The notes below the pieces were generated by a model. It was not told where the DNA came from. It saw nothing but the letters and a program-made list of their open reading frames with translations, and made no database searches. The position numbers and the translations under genes are program-made. Shown piece by piece: positions 1 to 7,538 of a stretch of DNA of 11,710 nt. The DNA is from DATEJJ01 sp039649115 (GTDB lineage Bacteria > Actinomycetota > Actinomycetes > Mycobacteriales > Micromonosporaceae): positions 1 to 11,710 of the forward strand of contig JBBWZQ010000104.1 in NCBI GenBank assembly GCA_039649115.1, given 5' to 3'. Every line of letters begins with the position of its first letter. Positions within the stretch are counted from its first letter, which is position 1.

Positions 1-1285
1 CTGCCGCGCTCGTCCTGACCACCCGCAGCACCGCCGGCGCCATCAGCACGGCCTCCAGCACGAAGACCCCGGCCAGCACGAGCGCCAGCCCGGTCAGGCC
101 GGACCAGCGGCCGCCCACGGTCGCGGCCACGATCTCGGCGACACCGGCCAGCAGCGCGAAGGCGCTGGCCCGGCGCACCCGGCCGAGCACCCGCGAGATC
201 GCGACGTACAACTGCCGCACCACGGTGGCCACGTAGGTCAGCGCCAGGATCCGCAGCGCGCCGGCCGCGGCGGACGCGTACTCGTTGCCGAAGATGTCCA
301 TGATGGACCGCGCGTTGACCGCGACCAGCAGCGACAACGGCACGCCGAGCCCGAGCGCCACGCACAGGGCCATCCGCACCTTCGACCGCAACGCGGCGAT
401 GTCGCCCGCGGCGACCGCGAACAGCGTGGTCGCCAGGTGCGCCGGGATCATGGACAGCACCGCCACCACCATCCACGCGGTGTAGAAGTCCGCGGTCGCC
501 CTGGTCGACAGCACCACGGCCACCACGAGAGGCAGCGCGGCGCGGGGCAGGAACAGCGCCATGTTGAGCAGGTTGTGGTCGATGGCCCGCCAGCGCATCC
601 GGCGCAGCAGCGACAGGTGCGGCCGCAGCGAGCCACCCATCCCCCGGCGGCGTACCGACGCCGCGAGCGCGGCGATCGAGACCAGCGCGCCGACCACCCA
701 CGTGCCGAGCATCTCGGTGCCGGTCAGCGTGATGGGCAGCAGCGCGAGCAGGCCCAGCAGCAGCAGCTTCGCGGCGGCGAACCAGGTGTTGCGCATCAGC
801 TGCAGCGGCCCGGCCAGCATGCCGACCAGCCCGTCGTCGAGCACCAGGGTGACCGCGGTCACGCAGACACCGAGGACGAGCAGGCCGGCGGCCAGCGGCG
901 AACCGGCCGTCGCGCGCAGCCCCGAGCCGGACGCGTGCACCAGCACCACATAGCCCAGGCCGCCCGCGGCGGCGACGGCACCGGCGGCCAGCAGGCAGGC
1001 GGAGACGAGGCTCCAGCGGCCGGAGCGCAGGTGCGGCAGTTCGGAGATGAGCAGCGTACCCATGCCGAACATGCCGATGGTGCCGATGAAGGTCATCGCC
1101 GATACCGCCGCCGAGACGGCACCGAGCACGTCCGGGCTGGTGGCACGGGCGGCCAGCCACCAGAACACGAGGCCGAGGATCGAGGTGACCGCGCTGCTGG
1201 CGATCAGGGATCCGGAGTTGGCGAGCAGGTCCGCGTGCGGCCGCAGCATCCGGCGGACGTACGCCGTACTCGTTGCCGCGGTCAT
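1..1285 (-). CDS. Polysaccharide flippase (Wzx/MATE-like), 3'-truncated by window edge
   Basis: The frame read from the ATG at 1285 is open for 428 codons and leaves the window without a stop, so the C-terminus is missing. The protein is almost entirely hydrophobic helices (about 25-45, 55-80, 92-116, 130-150, 168-188, 193-210, 245-260, 268-292, 305-325, 342-360, 374-390, 398-420), as expected for the roughly 12-14-helix oligosaccharide flippase/MATE superfamily. Two patterns are typical of actinobacterial 'lipopolysaccharide biosynthesis protein' members: the FYTAWMVVAVLSMIPAHLATT stretch near 267-287 and the IFGNEYA motif near 331-337, in the region where related proteins carry LFG..YA. The inferred role is flipping a lipid-linked glycan across the membrane. 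The start overlaps the stop of the upstream gene as ATGA (1282-1285), indicating translational coupling at the end of the glycosyltransferase operon. Superfamily is firm; substrate is unknown. Confidence 0.85.
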   Translation of the reverse strand, partial: MTAATSTAYVRRMLRPHADLLANSGSLIASSAVTSILGLVFWWLAARATSPDVLGAVSAAVSAMTFIGTIGMFGMGTLLISELPHLRSGRWSLVSACLLAAGAVAAAGGLGYVVLVHASGSGLRATAGSPLAAGLLVLGVCVTAVTLVLDDGLVGMLAGPLQLMRNTWFAAAKLLLLGLLALLPITLTGTEMLGTWVVGALVSIAALAASVRRRGMGGSLRPHLSLLRRMRWRAIDHNLLNMALFLPRAALPLVVAVVLSTRATADFYTAWMVVAVLSMIPAHLATTLFAVAAGDIAALRSKVRMALCVALGLGVPLSLLVAVNARSIMDIFGNEYASAAAGALRILALTYVATVVRQLYVAISRVLGRVRRASAFALLAGVAEIVAATVGGRWSGLTGLALVLAGVFVLEAVLMAPAVLRVVRTSAA

Positions 1286-2070
1286 TGCGCCACCACCGAT
1301 CCGTGCAGGTACACCGTGCGGAACGGGGTGGTGTCCCCGCTGCGGTACAGGTTGGCGGTGACCCGGTCCGACGTGGGTACCGAGATCGAGTGGCGCCAGG
1401 CGGAGCCCTTGCTCGCGGTCAGGTCGAGCGTCACGGCGTACCCGTCGGGGCCGGTCACCGTCAGCACGTACCTGGTCGGCGTGGCCTCCTGGTTGCTCAC
1501 CACGACCGTCACCAGCCGGCTGCCCGTCACCGAGGCCGCCGCTGTGTCCATGATGGACAGTGCGGTCACCTGCGTCGCGGAGGTCTGGCGCGCGGCGGTG
1601 GCGAGGGACAGCCAGCCGGCCCCGCCCAGCAGCACCAGCGCGAGCACCAGCGGAGCCAGGTGCCGGGCGAGCCGGCCGCGGTCGACCGGCCCGGCGCGCT
1701 CCACCTTCCGTGGTTGTTCCCGGAACGTCCGGAGGTGGGCCAGCACGGCGGCGGCGACGGTGGTTCCGCCCGACAGCCCCGCCCAGACGACCTGGGTCAG
1801 CCGCACCCCGACCGCGTGCAGGCCCAGCCCACCGAGCACCAGCACGGCGAGGCTGAGCGCGACGGCCAGCACGCACCGTTCGAGACGGCTGTGCCCGCGC
1901 CCCGGGACCAGCGCGCCGACCAGGGCCGCGCCGGGCAGGACGAAGGCGAGCAGCAGGCCCGCCGGTACCGCCACCGGCGTCCAGCCGGCCAGCACCGCGG
2001 CGACCGCCAGCGCCGCCGCGTCCACCAGGATGAGCAGGCGCGCCATCGGGTCGGTGGTCCAGAGTCTCAT
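1282..2070 (-). CDS. Small membrane protein with extracytoplasmic C-terminal domain (DUF1616-like)
   Basis: This encodes 262 residues. Five hydrophobic segments (about 12-30, 33-55, 66-88, 93-113, 137-157) are followed by a soluble, probably extracytoplasmic domain at about 160-262. That domain contains VVVSNQEATPTRYVLTVTG (189-207), which resembles the 'TNHEGRPVTYTVVV'-type strand of DUF1616 proteins found beside polysaccharide genes; this is a recollected family pattern, not a search result. The ATG at 2070 is chosen because GAGG stands 5 nt upstream and because it overlaps the preceding stop as ATGA (2067-2070). Met9 is a possible alternative start. Its own stop overlaps the flippase start. 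I infer an accessory role in assembly or export of the surface glycan; no catalytic motif is recognised. Membrane topology is more certain than the family name. Confidence 0.75.
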   Translation of the reverse strand: MRLWTTDPMARLLILVDAAALAVAAVLAGWTPVAVPAGLLLAFVLPGAALVGALVPGRGHSRLERCVLAVALSLAVLVLGGLGLHAVGVRLTQVVWAGLSGGTTVAAAVLAHLRTFREQPRKVERAGPVDRGRLARHLAPLVLALVLLGGAGWLSLATAARQTSATQVTALSIMDTAAASVTGSRLVTVVVSNQEATPTRYVLTVTGPDGYAVTLDLTASKGSAWRHSISVPTSDRVTANLYRSGDTTPFRTVYLHGSVVAQ

Positions 2071-4061
2071 GCGTTCCTCATGTCGTAGATCCGCACGGCG
2101 CCGTTGTCGTAGAGCCGGTCGGCGCCGCTGAGCTGGTCCAGTTTGGACAGTTGCGAGGTGGACAGCGCGCCGGTGCGCTGCCCGGCCCGCGGGTCCTGCG
2201 GGAAGAGCGAGCCGGAGGCCGGTACCTGCCCGGTCGTGCGCGCGTCCACCCACACGTAGCTGATCGCGAGGTCCTGCAGGAGCATCTCGTCGGACAGGCC
2301 CCACTGCGCGTCGTCGTACAGCGCGGCGGCCTCGCCCACCGGGTCCTGCCCGCCATATGTGGACACGAGCGGGTACCCGTTGAGGTCGGCGGCCACCCGG
2401 TTGCCGGTGCCCAGGGCGCTCCTCGTCCAGCTGGCGGCCGCCAGCCCCAGCGGATCCACGCCGCGCTCGTACCCCGAGACGAGGTACCGGCCGGGCAGCT
2501 GCTCCCAGGCCGGCGGCCAGCCACCGACGCGGGCGGCCACCATGAGCAGTGCCAACAGCAGCAGGCTCGCGGACACCGCCACGCGCAGCCGGGTCCGCGA
2601 GGAGCTCGCGGGTCCGCGCAGGCGGTGCCGCGGAGAGCTTGCGGGTCCGCGCAGCCGGGCCCGCGGAGAGCTTGCGGGTCCGCGCAGCCGGGCCCGCGGA
2701 GAGCTTGCGGGTCCGCACAGGCGGTTCCGCGGGGAGCTTGCGGGTCCGCACAGGCGGAGCAGCACGCCGGCCGCGAGGATGGACATCGGCAGGTAGGTGA
2801 ACGTGGCCGCCCGGCCGGCCAGCTCCGGCCCCTGGGCACCCAGGAAGCGCACGCTGCTCGCGCCGAAGAAGGCCAGCGCGCCCAGCAGCAGGAACCAGCG
2901 CCACGGGCTGCGGGTGCGGGCACGTACCGCGCGCCGCGCCGCCACGAGGAACAGCGCCAGCAGCGCGAGCAGGCTCGCCGCCTGGATCGCCAGTGCCCAC
3001 AGTGGACTGCCGCCGGTCGTCGTCGCGGCAGCCGGCTGGCCGCCGGTGGCCAGCCGGGTGAGCGCGGCCAGCATGTTGTGCACGGGTGGCGCGAGGTAGC
3101 CGAGCACCTCGTGGGCGACGAGGCCGAACCAGGCCGCGACCGCGAGCAGCGCGGCGGCCGCGAAGGCCAGGCCGCGGGCCTTGTTCGAGCCGCGCAGGAC
3201 CAGCTCGGCGGCGGCCAGCAGGGCGAGGGTGGCGACCAGCACCAGCGCGCTGACGTGGTGGCTGACGGTGGTCACCAGGATCGCGACGAGACCGACGACC
3301 AGCACCGGCCAGCCGCCCTGGCGCAGCGCGCGGGAGGCCCACACCGCCAGCAGCAGGAAGGGCAGGGCGGCGGTCTGGTACCCGTACATGGAGTCGAAGA
3401 ACAGGTAGTGCAGGCCGGTCGCGTACACGACGCAGGACAGGGCGGCCAGGCGTACCGACCCGCTGGTCCGGACCACGAGCATGAACAGCGTCGCCACCAA
3501 CAGCAGGTGCAGCACGCCGGCCAGCAGCATGCCGGCGGCGGTCACCGGCAGGCCGGTCATCGAGGCGAGCGCGGCGCCCATCTCCTCCAGGCCGGGGAAG
3601 TGGACGGACACCGGCAGCGCCGTGTTCGCCTGGAACAGCTGGCCGGTGTGCAGCAGCGTGCGGGTGGCGGCCCAGTGCTGCAATTCGTCGGGGAAGCGGA
3701 ACTGGTCCGGACTGTAGGCCCACTTGAGCAGGTACTGGTTCACCGCGAGACCGAGGACCAGTACCAGCGCCTCACCGATACCGCGCAACCTGCGGGACAG
3801 CACGCGCGCGGCCACCGGAAGAAACACCAGCAGGTTCCCGACCCAGTAAAGAACCCCGCCCCCCGGAAGCCCCAGCCGCCCCGCCGCGTACCCCGAAGCC
3901 ACAACCAACACCCCGAAGCTGGACGCCGCGAGCAGCCACGCCGCGGCCGCGACGTCAATGAAGTTGTCGCGATCTCGGGCCCGGCGCGGGGCGGTGGGGG
4001 GCAGGGCGGTGGAGGGCGGGGCGGTGGACGGCGGGGCGGTGGAGGGCGGGGCAGTCAGCAT
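2067..4061 (-). CDS. Polytopic membrane protein, putative GT-C-type glycosyltransferase, with internal 11-residue repeats
   Basis: This encodes 664 residues with roughly 11-12 hydrophobic helices. After a proline/threonine-rich cytoplasmic-looking N-terminus (1-30) come helices from about residue 36. An external loop carries FPDELQHW (123-130), reminiscent of the acidic Asp-Glu motif in the first loop of lipid-phosphosugar-dependent GT-C enzymes. More helices run to about 437, then the 11-residue repeat linker (439-493), a last helix (about 494-511) and a soluble C-terminal domain (about 515-664). By the positive-inside rule the Arg-rich linker is probably cytoplasmic and the C-terminal domain external. 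The ATG at 4061 overlaps the preceding stop (4055-4057) by 7 bp; only a weak GAGG lies 9 nt upstream, so coupling is likely. The inferred role is adding a sugar from a polyprenyl-phosphate donor outside the membrane. The GT-C assignment rests on topology and one motif, so it is tentative; gene reality is firm. Confidence 0.8.
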   Translation of the reverse strand: MLTAPPSTAPPSTAPPSTALPPTAPRRARDRDNFIDVAAAAWLLAASSFGVLVVASGYAAGRLGLPGGGVLYWVGNLLVFLPVAARVLSRRLRGIGEALVLVLGLAVNQYLLKWAYSPDQFRFPDELQHWAATRTLLHTGQLFQANTALPVSVHFPGLEEMGAALASMTGLPVTAAGMLLAGVLHLLLVATLFMLVVRTSGSVRLAALSCVVYATGLHYLFFDSMYGYQTAALPFLLLAVWASRALRQGGWPVLVVGLVAILVTTVSHHVSALVLVATLALLAAAELVLRGSNKARGLAFAAAALLAVAAWFGLVAHEVLGYLAPPVHNMLAALTRLATGGQPAAATTTGGSPLWALAIQAASLLALLALFLVAARRAVRARTRSPWRWFLLLGALAFFGASSVRFLGAQGPELAGRAATFTYLPMSILAAGVLLRLCGPASSPRNRLCGPASSPRARLRGPASSPRARLRGPASSPRHRLRGPASSSRTRLRVAVSASLLLLALLMVAARVGGWPPAWEQLPGRYLVSGYERGVDPLGLAAASWTRSALGTGNRVAADLNGYPLVSTYGGQDPVGEAAALYDDAQWGLSDEMLLQDLAISYVWVDARTTGQVPASGSLFPQDPRAGQRTGALSTSQLSKLDQLSGADRLYDNGAVRIYDMRNA
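2602..2757 (-). repeat. In-frame 33-bp tandem repeat (about five copies)
   Basis: Units begin at 2602, 2635, 2668, 2701 and 2734 on the plus strand, each opening with GAGCTYGCGGGTCCGC. The units at 2635-2667 and 2668-2700 are identical over all 33 bases, and the others differ at a few positions. A partial copy precedes the first unit (from about 2585), and the last unit decays after 2757. Read on the minus strand each unit encodes the 11-residue period GPASSPRxRLR in the membrane protein, between two transmembrane helices. The period is a multiple of three, so copy-number change would keep the frame. There are no spacers, so this is not a CRISPR array. Confidence 0.93.
3991..4050 (-). repeat. 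15-bp tandem repeat (four copies) encoding APPST
   Basis: Four contiguous 15-bp units start at 3991, 4006, 4021 and 4036. The 4006 and 4036 units are identical (GCGGTGGAGGGCGGG); 4021 differs at one base and 3991 is more diverged. On the minus strand they encode the N-terminal APPST periods (about residues 4-24) of the polytopic membrane protein, ahead of the first helix. They lie right after the start codon, so copy number changes only a flexible cytoplasmic tail. Confidence 0.9.
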
Positions 4062-5317
4062 GATCGGCGGCCTCGGAGGTAGGCGAGGGGGCCGCGGAGC
4101 ATGCCGCGGCGGTTGGCCTTCAGCAGGTCGCGGGGGAAATCCGGGCCCAGGCCGGCGACCCGCAGGCTGTCCGCGCCGAGCAGGTCGCGCAGCGCCGTCG
4201 GGGCGAGCCGGAGCAACGGCCACAGCACCCGCGGATCGGCACGCACCAGGCTGGTGAACGCGGCGGTCAGGCCGGTGCCGTAGCCGACCATCTGCCGGTA
4301 CAGGCCGTCCAGGTCGCGCCGGTGGTAGTGGCGTACCAGCGCGGTGGGCTGGTACACGATGGTGCCGCCGGACCGCAGCACCTGCGTGAAGGCGAGCGTG
4401 TCCTCGGAGCCCATGGCGGGGGTGCCGGCGCCCAGCGCACCGTCGAACCCGCCGATCCCCTCGATGACTCCGGGCCGGAACGCCATGTTCGCGCCGACGC
4501 CGAACGGGGGCAGCGGGTACAGCGGGCTCTGCAGGTGGGCGGTTGCCGGGCCGAAGACGGCCGGGGTGAAGCCGCGACCCTTGCTGTGCCCGCCGAACTG
4601 CTCGAACCACAGCTGCGCGGGCGTCTCCAGCTCCGCCGGCACCACGACGCCGCAGACCACGCCGGCCTCCGGGTGCTCGGCCAGTGCCCGGGCGACCTCG
4701 CTGAGCCAGTACGGGTCGGGCGCGACGTCGTCGTCGGTCCACGCCAGGATCTCGCCGGGAGCCGCCGCCACCGCCGCGTTCCGCGCGTGCGACAGGCCGG
4801 GCCGCGGCGCCAGCAGGTACTCGACGGGACCGCGGCGGGCCGCCTCCCGCACCACGTCCTCGGTCGCCGTACTGGTCGGCGCGTTGTCGAGCACGAGCAC
4901 CCGGAAGCTGGGGTACCGCTGGGCGAGCAGGCCGTCCAGGCAGGTCGCGAGCGCCTCGGGCCGCTCCCGTGTGCAGACCACCACGGTGATCGGCGGCGCC
5001 GCGCGCAGCACCTCCGCTCGGGTGGCGAGGTAGCGCGGGGTACCGGTGCGGGCGGCGCGCAGCCGCTCCCGTACCGCCGGGCCGAACGCACTGTCCACGG
5101 CGCGGGCCAGGGCGATCGAGCCGAGCCCGTGCTCCGGCACGTCGAGCGCGAGCAGGCCCAGCGGCTCGGTGAACATCCGCGCCAGCAGCCACGCCTGGCG
5201 CACCCGGCGGCCCCGCTGGTCGATCGCCGGCACCGGGGGCAGCGGCTCGGACAGTTCGGCGTCCAGGACCAGCGCCGGGACCTCGACGGCGTCAATGCCC
5301 ACTGTGGACGTACTCAT
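4055..5317 (-). CDS. GT2-family glycosyltransferase with N-terminal extension
   Basis: This encodes 420 residues. Residues 1-105 form an extension common in actinobacterial GT2 enzymes, including RVRQAWLLARMFTEPLGLL (38-56). The GT-A catalytic domain begins at ITVVVCTRERP (110-120), continues with VLVLDNAP (140-147) and GLSHARNAA (174-182), and has the metal/nucleotide-sugar acidic motif TDDDV (194-198). GSEDT (303-307) supplies the later acidic pair usually associated with the catalytic base, and VRHYHRRD (328-335) follows. No clear transmembrane helix is seen, so it should act on the cytoplasmic face. The ATG at 5317 overlaps the previous stop as ATGA (5314-5317); no Shine-Dalgarno is visible, so re-initiation is likely. 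Its stop lies inside the start of the next gene. Family membership is firm; donor and acceptor are unknown. Confidence 0.92.
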   Translation of the reverse strand: MSTSTVGIDAVEVPALVLDAELSEPLPPVPAIDQRGRRVRQAWLLARMFTEPLGLLALDVPEHGLGSIALARAVDSAFGPAVRERLRAARTGTPRYLATRAEVLRAAPPITVVVCTRERPEALATCLDGLLAQRYPSFRVLVLDNAPTSTATEDVVREAARRGPVEYLLAPRPGLSHARNAAVAAAPGEILAWTDDDVAPDPYWLSEVARALAEHPEAGVVCGVVVPAELETPAQLWFEQFGGHSKGRGFTPAVFGPATAHLQSPLYPLPPFGVGANMAFRPGVIEGIGGFDGALGAGTPAMGSEDTLAFTQVLRSGGTIVYQPTALVRHYHRRDLDGLYRQMVGYGTGLTAAFTSLVRADPRVLWPLLRLAPTALRDLLGADSLRVAGLGPDFPRDLLKANRRGMLRGPLAYLRGRRSC

Positions 5318-5330
5318 TGGACTGTCCACA
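5303..5330 (-). repeat. Inverted repeat enclosing a start codon
   Basis: TGTGGAC at 5303-5309 and GTCCACA at 5324-5330 are perfect 7-bp complementary arms around a 14-nt loop. On the minus-strand mRNA the loop contains the ATG at 5317 of the GT2 gene and the overlapping stop of the gene before it. It could present the re-initiation site in a loop. It is a small element and may be chance. Confidence 0.35.
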
Positions 5331-6261
5331 ACGGAACCTGCGGGGACCGGAACCGCATCAGTTCCACGGCGCCGCCCACCGCGGCGGCCGCGACGGCGCT
5401 GACCACGGCGCCGGCCTTGGCGGCGTTGCCCAGTCCGCGGCCGCGTACGGTGTCCGCCAGTGCCCGGCCGAAGGCCCGGGGCAGCGTGCTGCGCAGGTAG
5501 GCCTGCTCGGCGCTGAGGCTGTTGCTGCCCGCGCCCAGCAGCCGCGACATCTCCACCTTGCCGCGACCCTCCTGGTAGCAGCGGGACAGGAAGAAGCCGA
5601 AGGTGTTGCGCTGGGCCGGCACCGGGTGGTCGATGACGGCCTCCGGCACGAACATCCACCGGCCGCCGCTGGCCTGGCTCATGCGCAGGCACAGCTCGGT
5701 GTCCTCCGGACGGGCCCGGTCACCCACCTTGCCGAAGCCGACCCGGAACCCGCCCACCGACTCGAACACGTCGCGCCGCACGGCCATGCTGGCCGACCAC
5801 ACGTTGCGCGCGGGTGTGGTGGTGGCCGGCGCGCTCGCCGAACCGCCGACCGTCCACAGGAACTCGTCCGGCAGCCAGAACGGCTGCGGCCGCTCCCACT
5901 CCGGCCGGATCGCGCCGCCGGTGCCGATGACGGCGGGGTCGGTGAACGGCGCCAGCAGGCCGGCCAGCCAGCCCGGGTGGGCGTAGGCGTCGTCGTCCAG
6001 CAGGGCGACCAGCGGGCTGCGGGTGTGGAAGACGCCGGTGTTGCGGTTGCCGGACACGCCGCGCGTGGAGCCGTTGGCCAGGACGGTGACGTCCGACAGC
6101 TCGCGCCAGGCCCGGGCGAAGAGGTCCGGGTTGTGGTCGACGGCGACGACGATCTCGGCGGGCCGCGGCGACTGGACGCGCACCGAGTTGACCGCGCGCA
6201 CCAGGTGGTCCCAGCGGCGCTCGGTGTAGCACGGGATGACCACGCTGACCGGGGACTGCAT
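5314..6261 (-). CDS. GT2-family glycosyltransferase
   Basis: This encodes 315 residues from the ATG at 6261. The GT-A fold is marked by VSVVIPCYTERR (5-16), RGVSGNRNTG (67-76), the acidic motif LLDDDAY (87-93), GTGGAIRPEW (113-122) and the RPEDTELCLR box (184-193), typical of GT2 enzymes that extend surface glycans. A hydrophobic stretch near 282-300 may be a membrane anchor close to the C-terminus. Five bases separate it from the upstream stop at 6267, and its stop overlaps the next start (ATGA). A perfect AAGGAGGT precedes the start; the in-frame GTG immediately upstream (6264) is an equally plausible start that would add one residue. The inferred role is adding a sugar to the growing lipid-linked glycan at the inner membrane. 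Specificity cannot be read from sequence. Confidence 0.92.
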   Translation of the reverse strand: MQSPVSVVIPCYTERRWDHLVRAVNSVRVQSPRPAEIVVAVDHNPDLFARAWRELSDVTVLANGSTRGVSGNRNTGVFHTRSPLVALLDDDAYAHPGWLAGLLAPFTDPAVIGTGGAIRPEWERPQPFWLPDEFLWTVGGSASAPATTTPARNVWSASMAVRRDVFESVGGFRVGFGKVGDRARPEDTELCLRMSQASGGRWMFVPEAVIDHPVPAQRNTFGFFLSRCYQEGRGKVEMSRLLGAGSNSLSAEQAYLRSTLPRAFGRALADTVRGRGLGNAAKAGAVVSAVAAAAVGGAVELMRFRSPQVPLWTVQ

Positions 6262-6266
6262 CACGA

Positions 6267-7214
6267 TCAGACCTCCTTGGACAGCGACATCGAGCCGTGG
6301 AACACACCTGCGGCCGACGCGGTCGCGTAGCCGCCGGGCGCCGGGATGCGGTGCCGGTTGAGTGAGCGCAGCGCCTCGATCTGGCGGTCCAGCTCGACCG
6401 GGAACGGCGTGGGTGCGACCTCGGTGGACTCGATCCGGGTGCGGGCGATGCGGCGGCGCCGGCTGAATTCGGCGAGCATCGTGCGCAGCACCCGCGCGCC
6501 GTCCCGGAACGTCCGCAGGTTGCTCTCGCCGTACAGCCGCGGCGCCTCGTGGCTGGGGACCTCCTCGATCCGCAGCCGCTGCCCGGCGGCGCGCACGTTG
6601 ATGAGCGTCTCGATCTCGAACCCGTCGCCCCACAGCTTCCGGCCGTCCGCCGGCGCCGGCGTGCCGGTGTCGGGCAGGTCCAGGCTGGGCAGCAGGCGGC
6701 GCCAGAAGGCGTTGTAGCCGTAGCACAGGTCCGTGAAGCTGGTGCCGAACAGCACGTTGGCCACGCCGTTGAGTCCCGCGTTGCCCAGCCGCCGCAGCGG
6801 GGTGATGTCGTCGCTGCCGCCGCCCTCGCGGAAGCGCGAGCCCTTGGCGAAGTCGGCGCCGTCGACCAGTGTCCTGACGAAGTCCGGGATCTCGGCCGGG
6901 TCGGTCGAGCCGTCCGCGTCGATCATGACGATGATGTCGCCGGTGCAGGCGGCGAACCCGCAGGCGAGTGCGTTGCCCTTGCCGGTGCGGGTCTGCTGCA
7001 CGATCTCGATCGCGGGCCACAGCTCGCGGGCCACGGCGACGGTGCGGTCGGTCGAGCCACCGTCCACCAGGATCACCTGGGCCACGTCCCGCGGCAGCCG
7101 GGCGAAGACGTGGGGGAGGTTGCGCTCCTCGTTGAGCGCGGGGACCACGACACTCACGGAGGGTGACGTGATCTTGCGTACGGAGTGCGCCCTGTTGAGG
7201 GAAACAAGCGTCAT
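6267..7214 (-). CDS. DPM1-like GT2 glycosyltransferase (polyprenyl-phosphate sugar synthase type)
   Basis: This encodes 315 residues and is the first gene of the operon. Motifs follow the DPM1-like GT2 pattern: VSVVVPALNEERNLP (20-34), ILVDGGSTDRT (48-58), RTGKGNALACGF (76-87), the donor-site IDADGSTDP (98-106), then AKGSRF (123-128) and GDGFEIETLINVRAAG (196-211). Known members transfer a sugar from a nucleotide donor to polyprenyl phosphate; the same fold also serves plain GT2 enzymes. No C-terminal membrane helices are seen, so this is the soluble, short form. The ATG at 7214 has AAGGAG about 8 nt upstream. If it makes a lipid-phosphate sugar, the polytopic GT-C-like protein encoded downstream would be the natural user. 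Its position behind a long leader makes it the control point of the operon. Family confidence is high; substrate is inferred. Confidence 0.92.
   Translation of the reverse strand: MTLVSLNRAHSVRKITSPSVSVVVPALNEERNLPHVFARLPRDVAQVILVDGGSTDRTVAVARELWPAIEIVQQTRTGKGNALACGFAACTGDIIVMIDADGSTDPAEIPDFVRTLVDGADFAKGSRFREGGGSDDITPLRRLGNAGLNGVANVLFGTSFTDLCYGYNAFWRRLLPSLDLPDTGTPAPADGRKLWGDGFEIETLINVRAAGQRLRIEEVPSHEAPRLYGESNLRTFRDGARVLRTMLAEFSRRRRIARTRIESTEVAPTPFPVELDRQIEALRSLNRHRIPAPGGYATASAAGVFHGSMSLSKEV
6271..6278 (-). promoter_or_regulatory. Strong Shine-Dalgarno (AAGGAGGT)
   Basis: The minus strand reads AAGGAGGT, then six bases, then GTG (6264) and immediately ATG (6261). It is the closest match to the anti-Shine-Dalgarno in the operon and lies within the last codons of the preceding glycosyltransferase gene. 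It supports a start at 6261 or 6264 rather than anywhere further upstream in the long open frame, and suggests this GT2 can be translated independently of coupling. Confidence 0.8.
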
Positions 7215-7372
7215 CGGAAAGCTCCTTCAATGGCCCGATCGGGGTGCGCGGACCCGATTCCGGTGACTCCGGCAGGTGCGAGCCGCTGGATTTGACGCTA
7301 ATTCGCCATTACGGACGGTTATGTCAGGCGACCGGTGACCATTTCGACCGATGAGGGGATGGCATGTCATCT

Positions 7373-7409
7373 GCCGTTGGAATTGAACGGCTGGTGCCGT
7401 TCCCACCAG
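7373..7409 (-). other. Overlapping, mutually exclusive hairpin arms in the leader
   Basis: Three perfect stems compete for the same bases: GCCGTT (7373-7378) with AACGGC (7386-7391); GAACGGC (7385-7391) with GCCGTTC (7396-7402), loop TGGT; and CTGGTG (7391-7396) with CACCAG (7404-7409). Only one of the overlapping stems can form at a time, the arrangement seen in attenuators and riboswitch expression platforms. No uridine run follows, so if functional it may act on RNA stability, on Rho-dependent termination or as a protein site rather than as an intrinsic terminator. Confidence 0.4.
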
Positions 7410-7510
7410 TACCGTTCTCCCCGGCGGCCACGGGCACATACGCGCGGAGGTGGCAGGAGCACCGGACGGAACAAGGGGGACGCCATTGCCGGAAGGGCTT
7501 TCGCCGGGCG

Positions 7511-7538
7511 ACCGGGCGATTAAGGGGAAGCGCCCGGT
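7511..7538 (-). other. Perfect 8-bp inverted repeat in the leader
   Basis: ACCGGGCG (7511-7518) pairs with CGCCCGGT (7531-7538) around a 12-nt loop. It lies about 65-90 nt downstream of the predicted transcription start on the minus strand. It could be an RNA hairpin or a protein-binding site. No T-run follows on either strand, so it is not called a terminator. Confidence 0.35.

Noticed and set aside
437..2131. 564-codon plus-strand open frame
   Set aside because: It is rich in Arg/Gln/His/Gly with no recognisable domain and lies antisense to the flippase and DUF1616-like genes, which have clear membrane-protein character. High GC keeps antisense frames open.
2602..2757. CRISPR array
   Set aside because: Units are directly contiguous with no spacers and lie in frame inside a coding gene.
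2151..4082. 643-codon plus-strand open frame
   Set aside because: It is antisense to the polytopic membrane protein, is low-complexity Gln/Gly/Arg-rich, and has no plausible ribosome site or homology pattern.
4322..5500. 392-codon plus-strand open frame
   Set aside because: It is antisense to two GT2 genes whose catalytic motifs are intact; composition is Arg/Gly/Gln-rich shadow sequence.
5318..5692. N-terminal extension of the 420-residue GT2 gene
   Set aside because: The frame stays open upstream but reads as shadow of the preceding GT2 gene; the ATGA overlap at 5317 is the natural start.
7227..7523. Small genes in the intergenic gap (70-codon minus and 62-codon plus frames)
   Set aside because: They have no good ribosome site, no coding-like composition and no recognisable motif.
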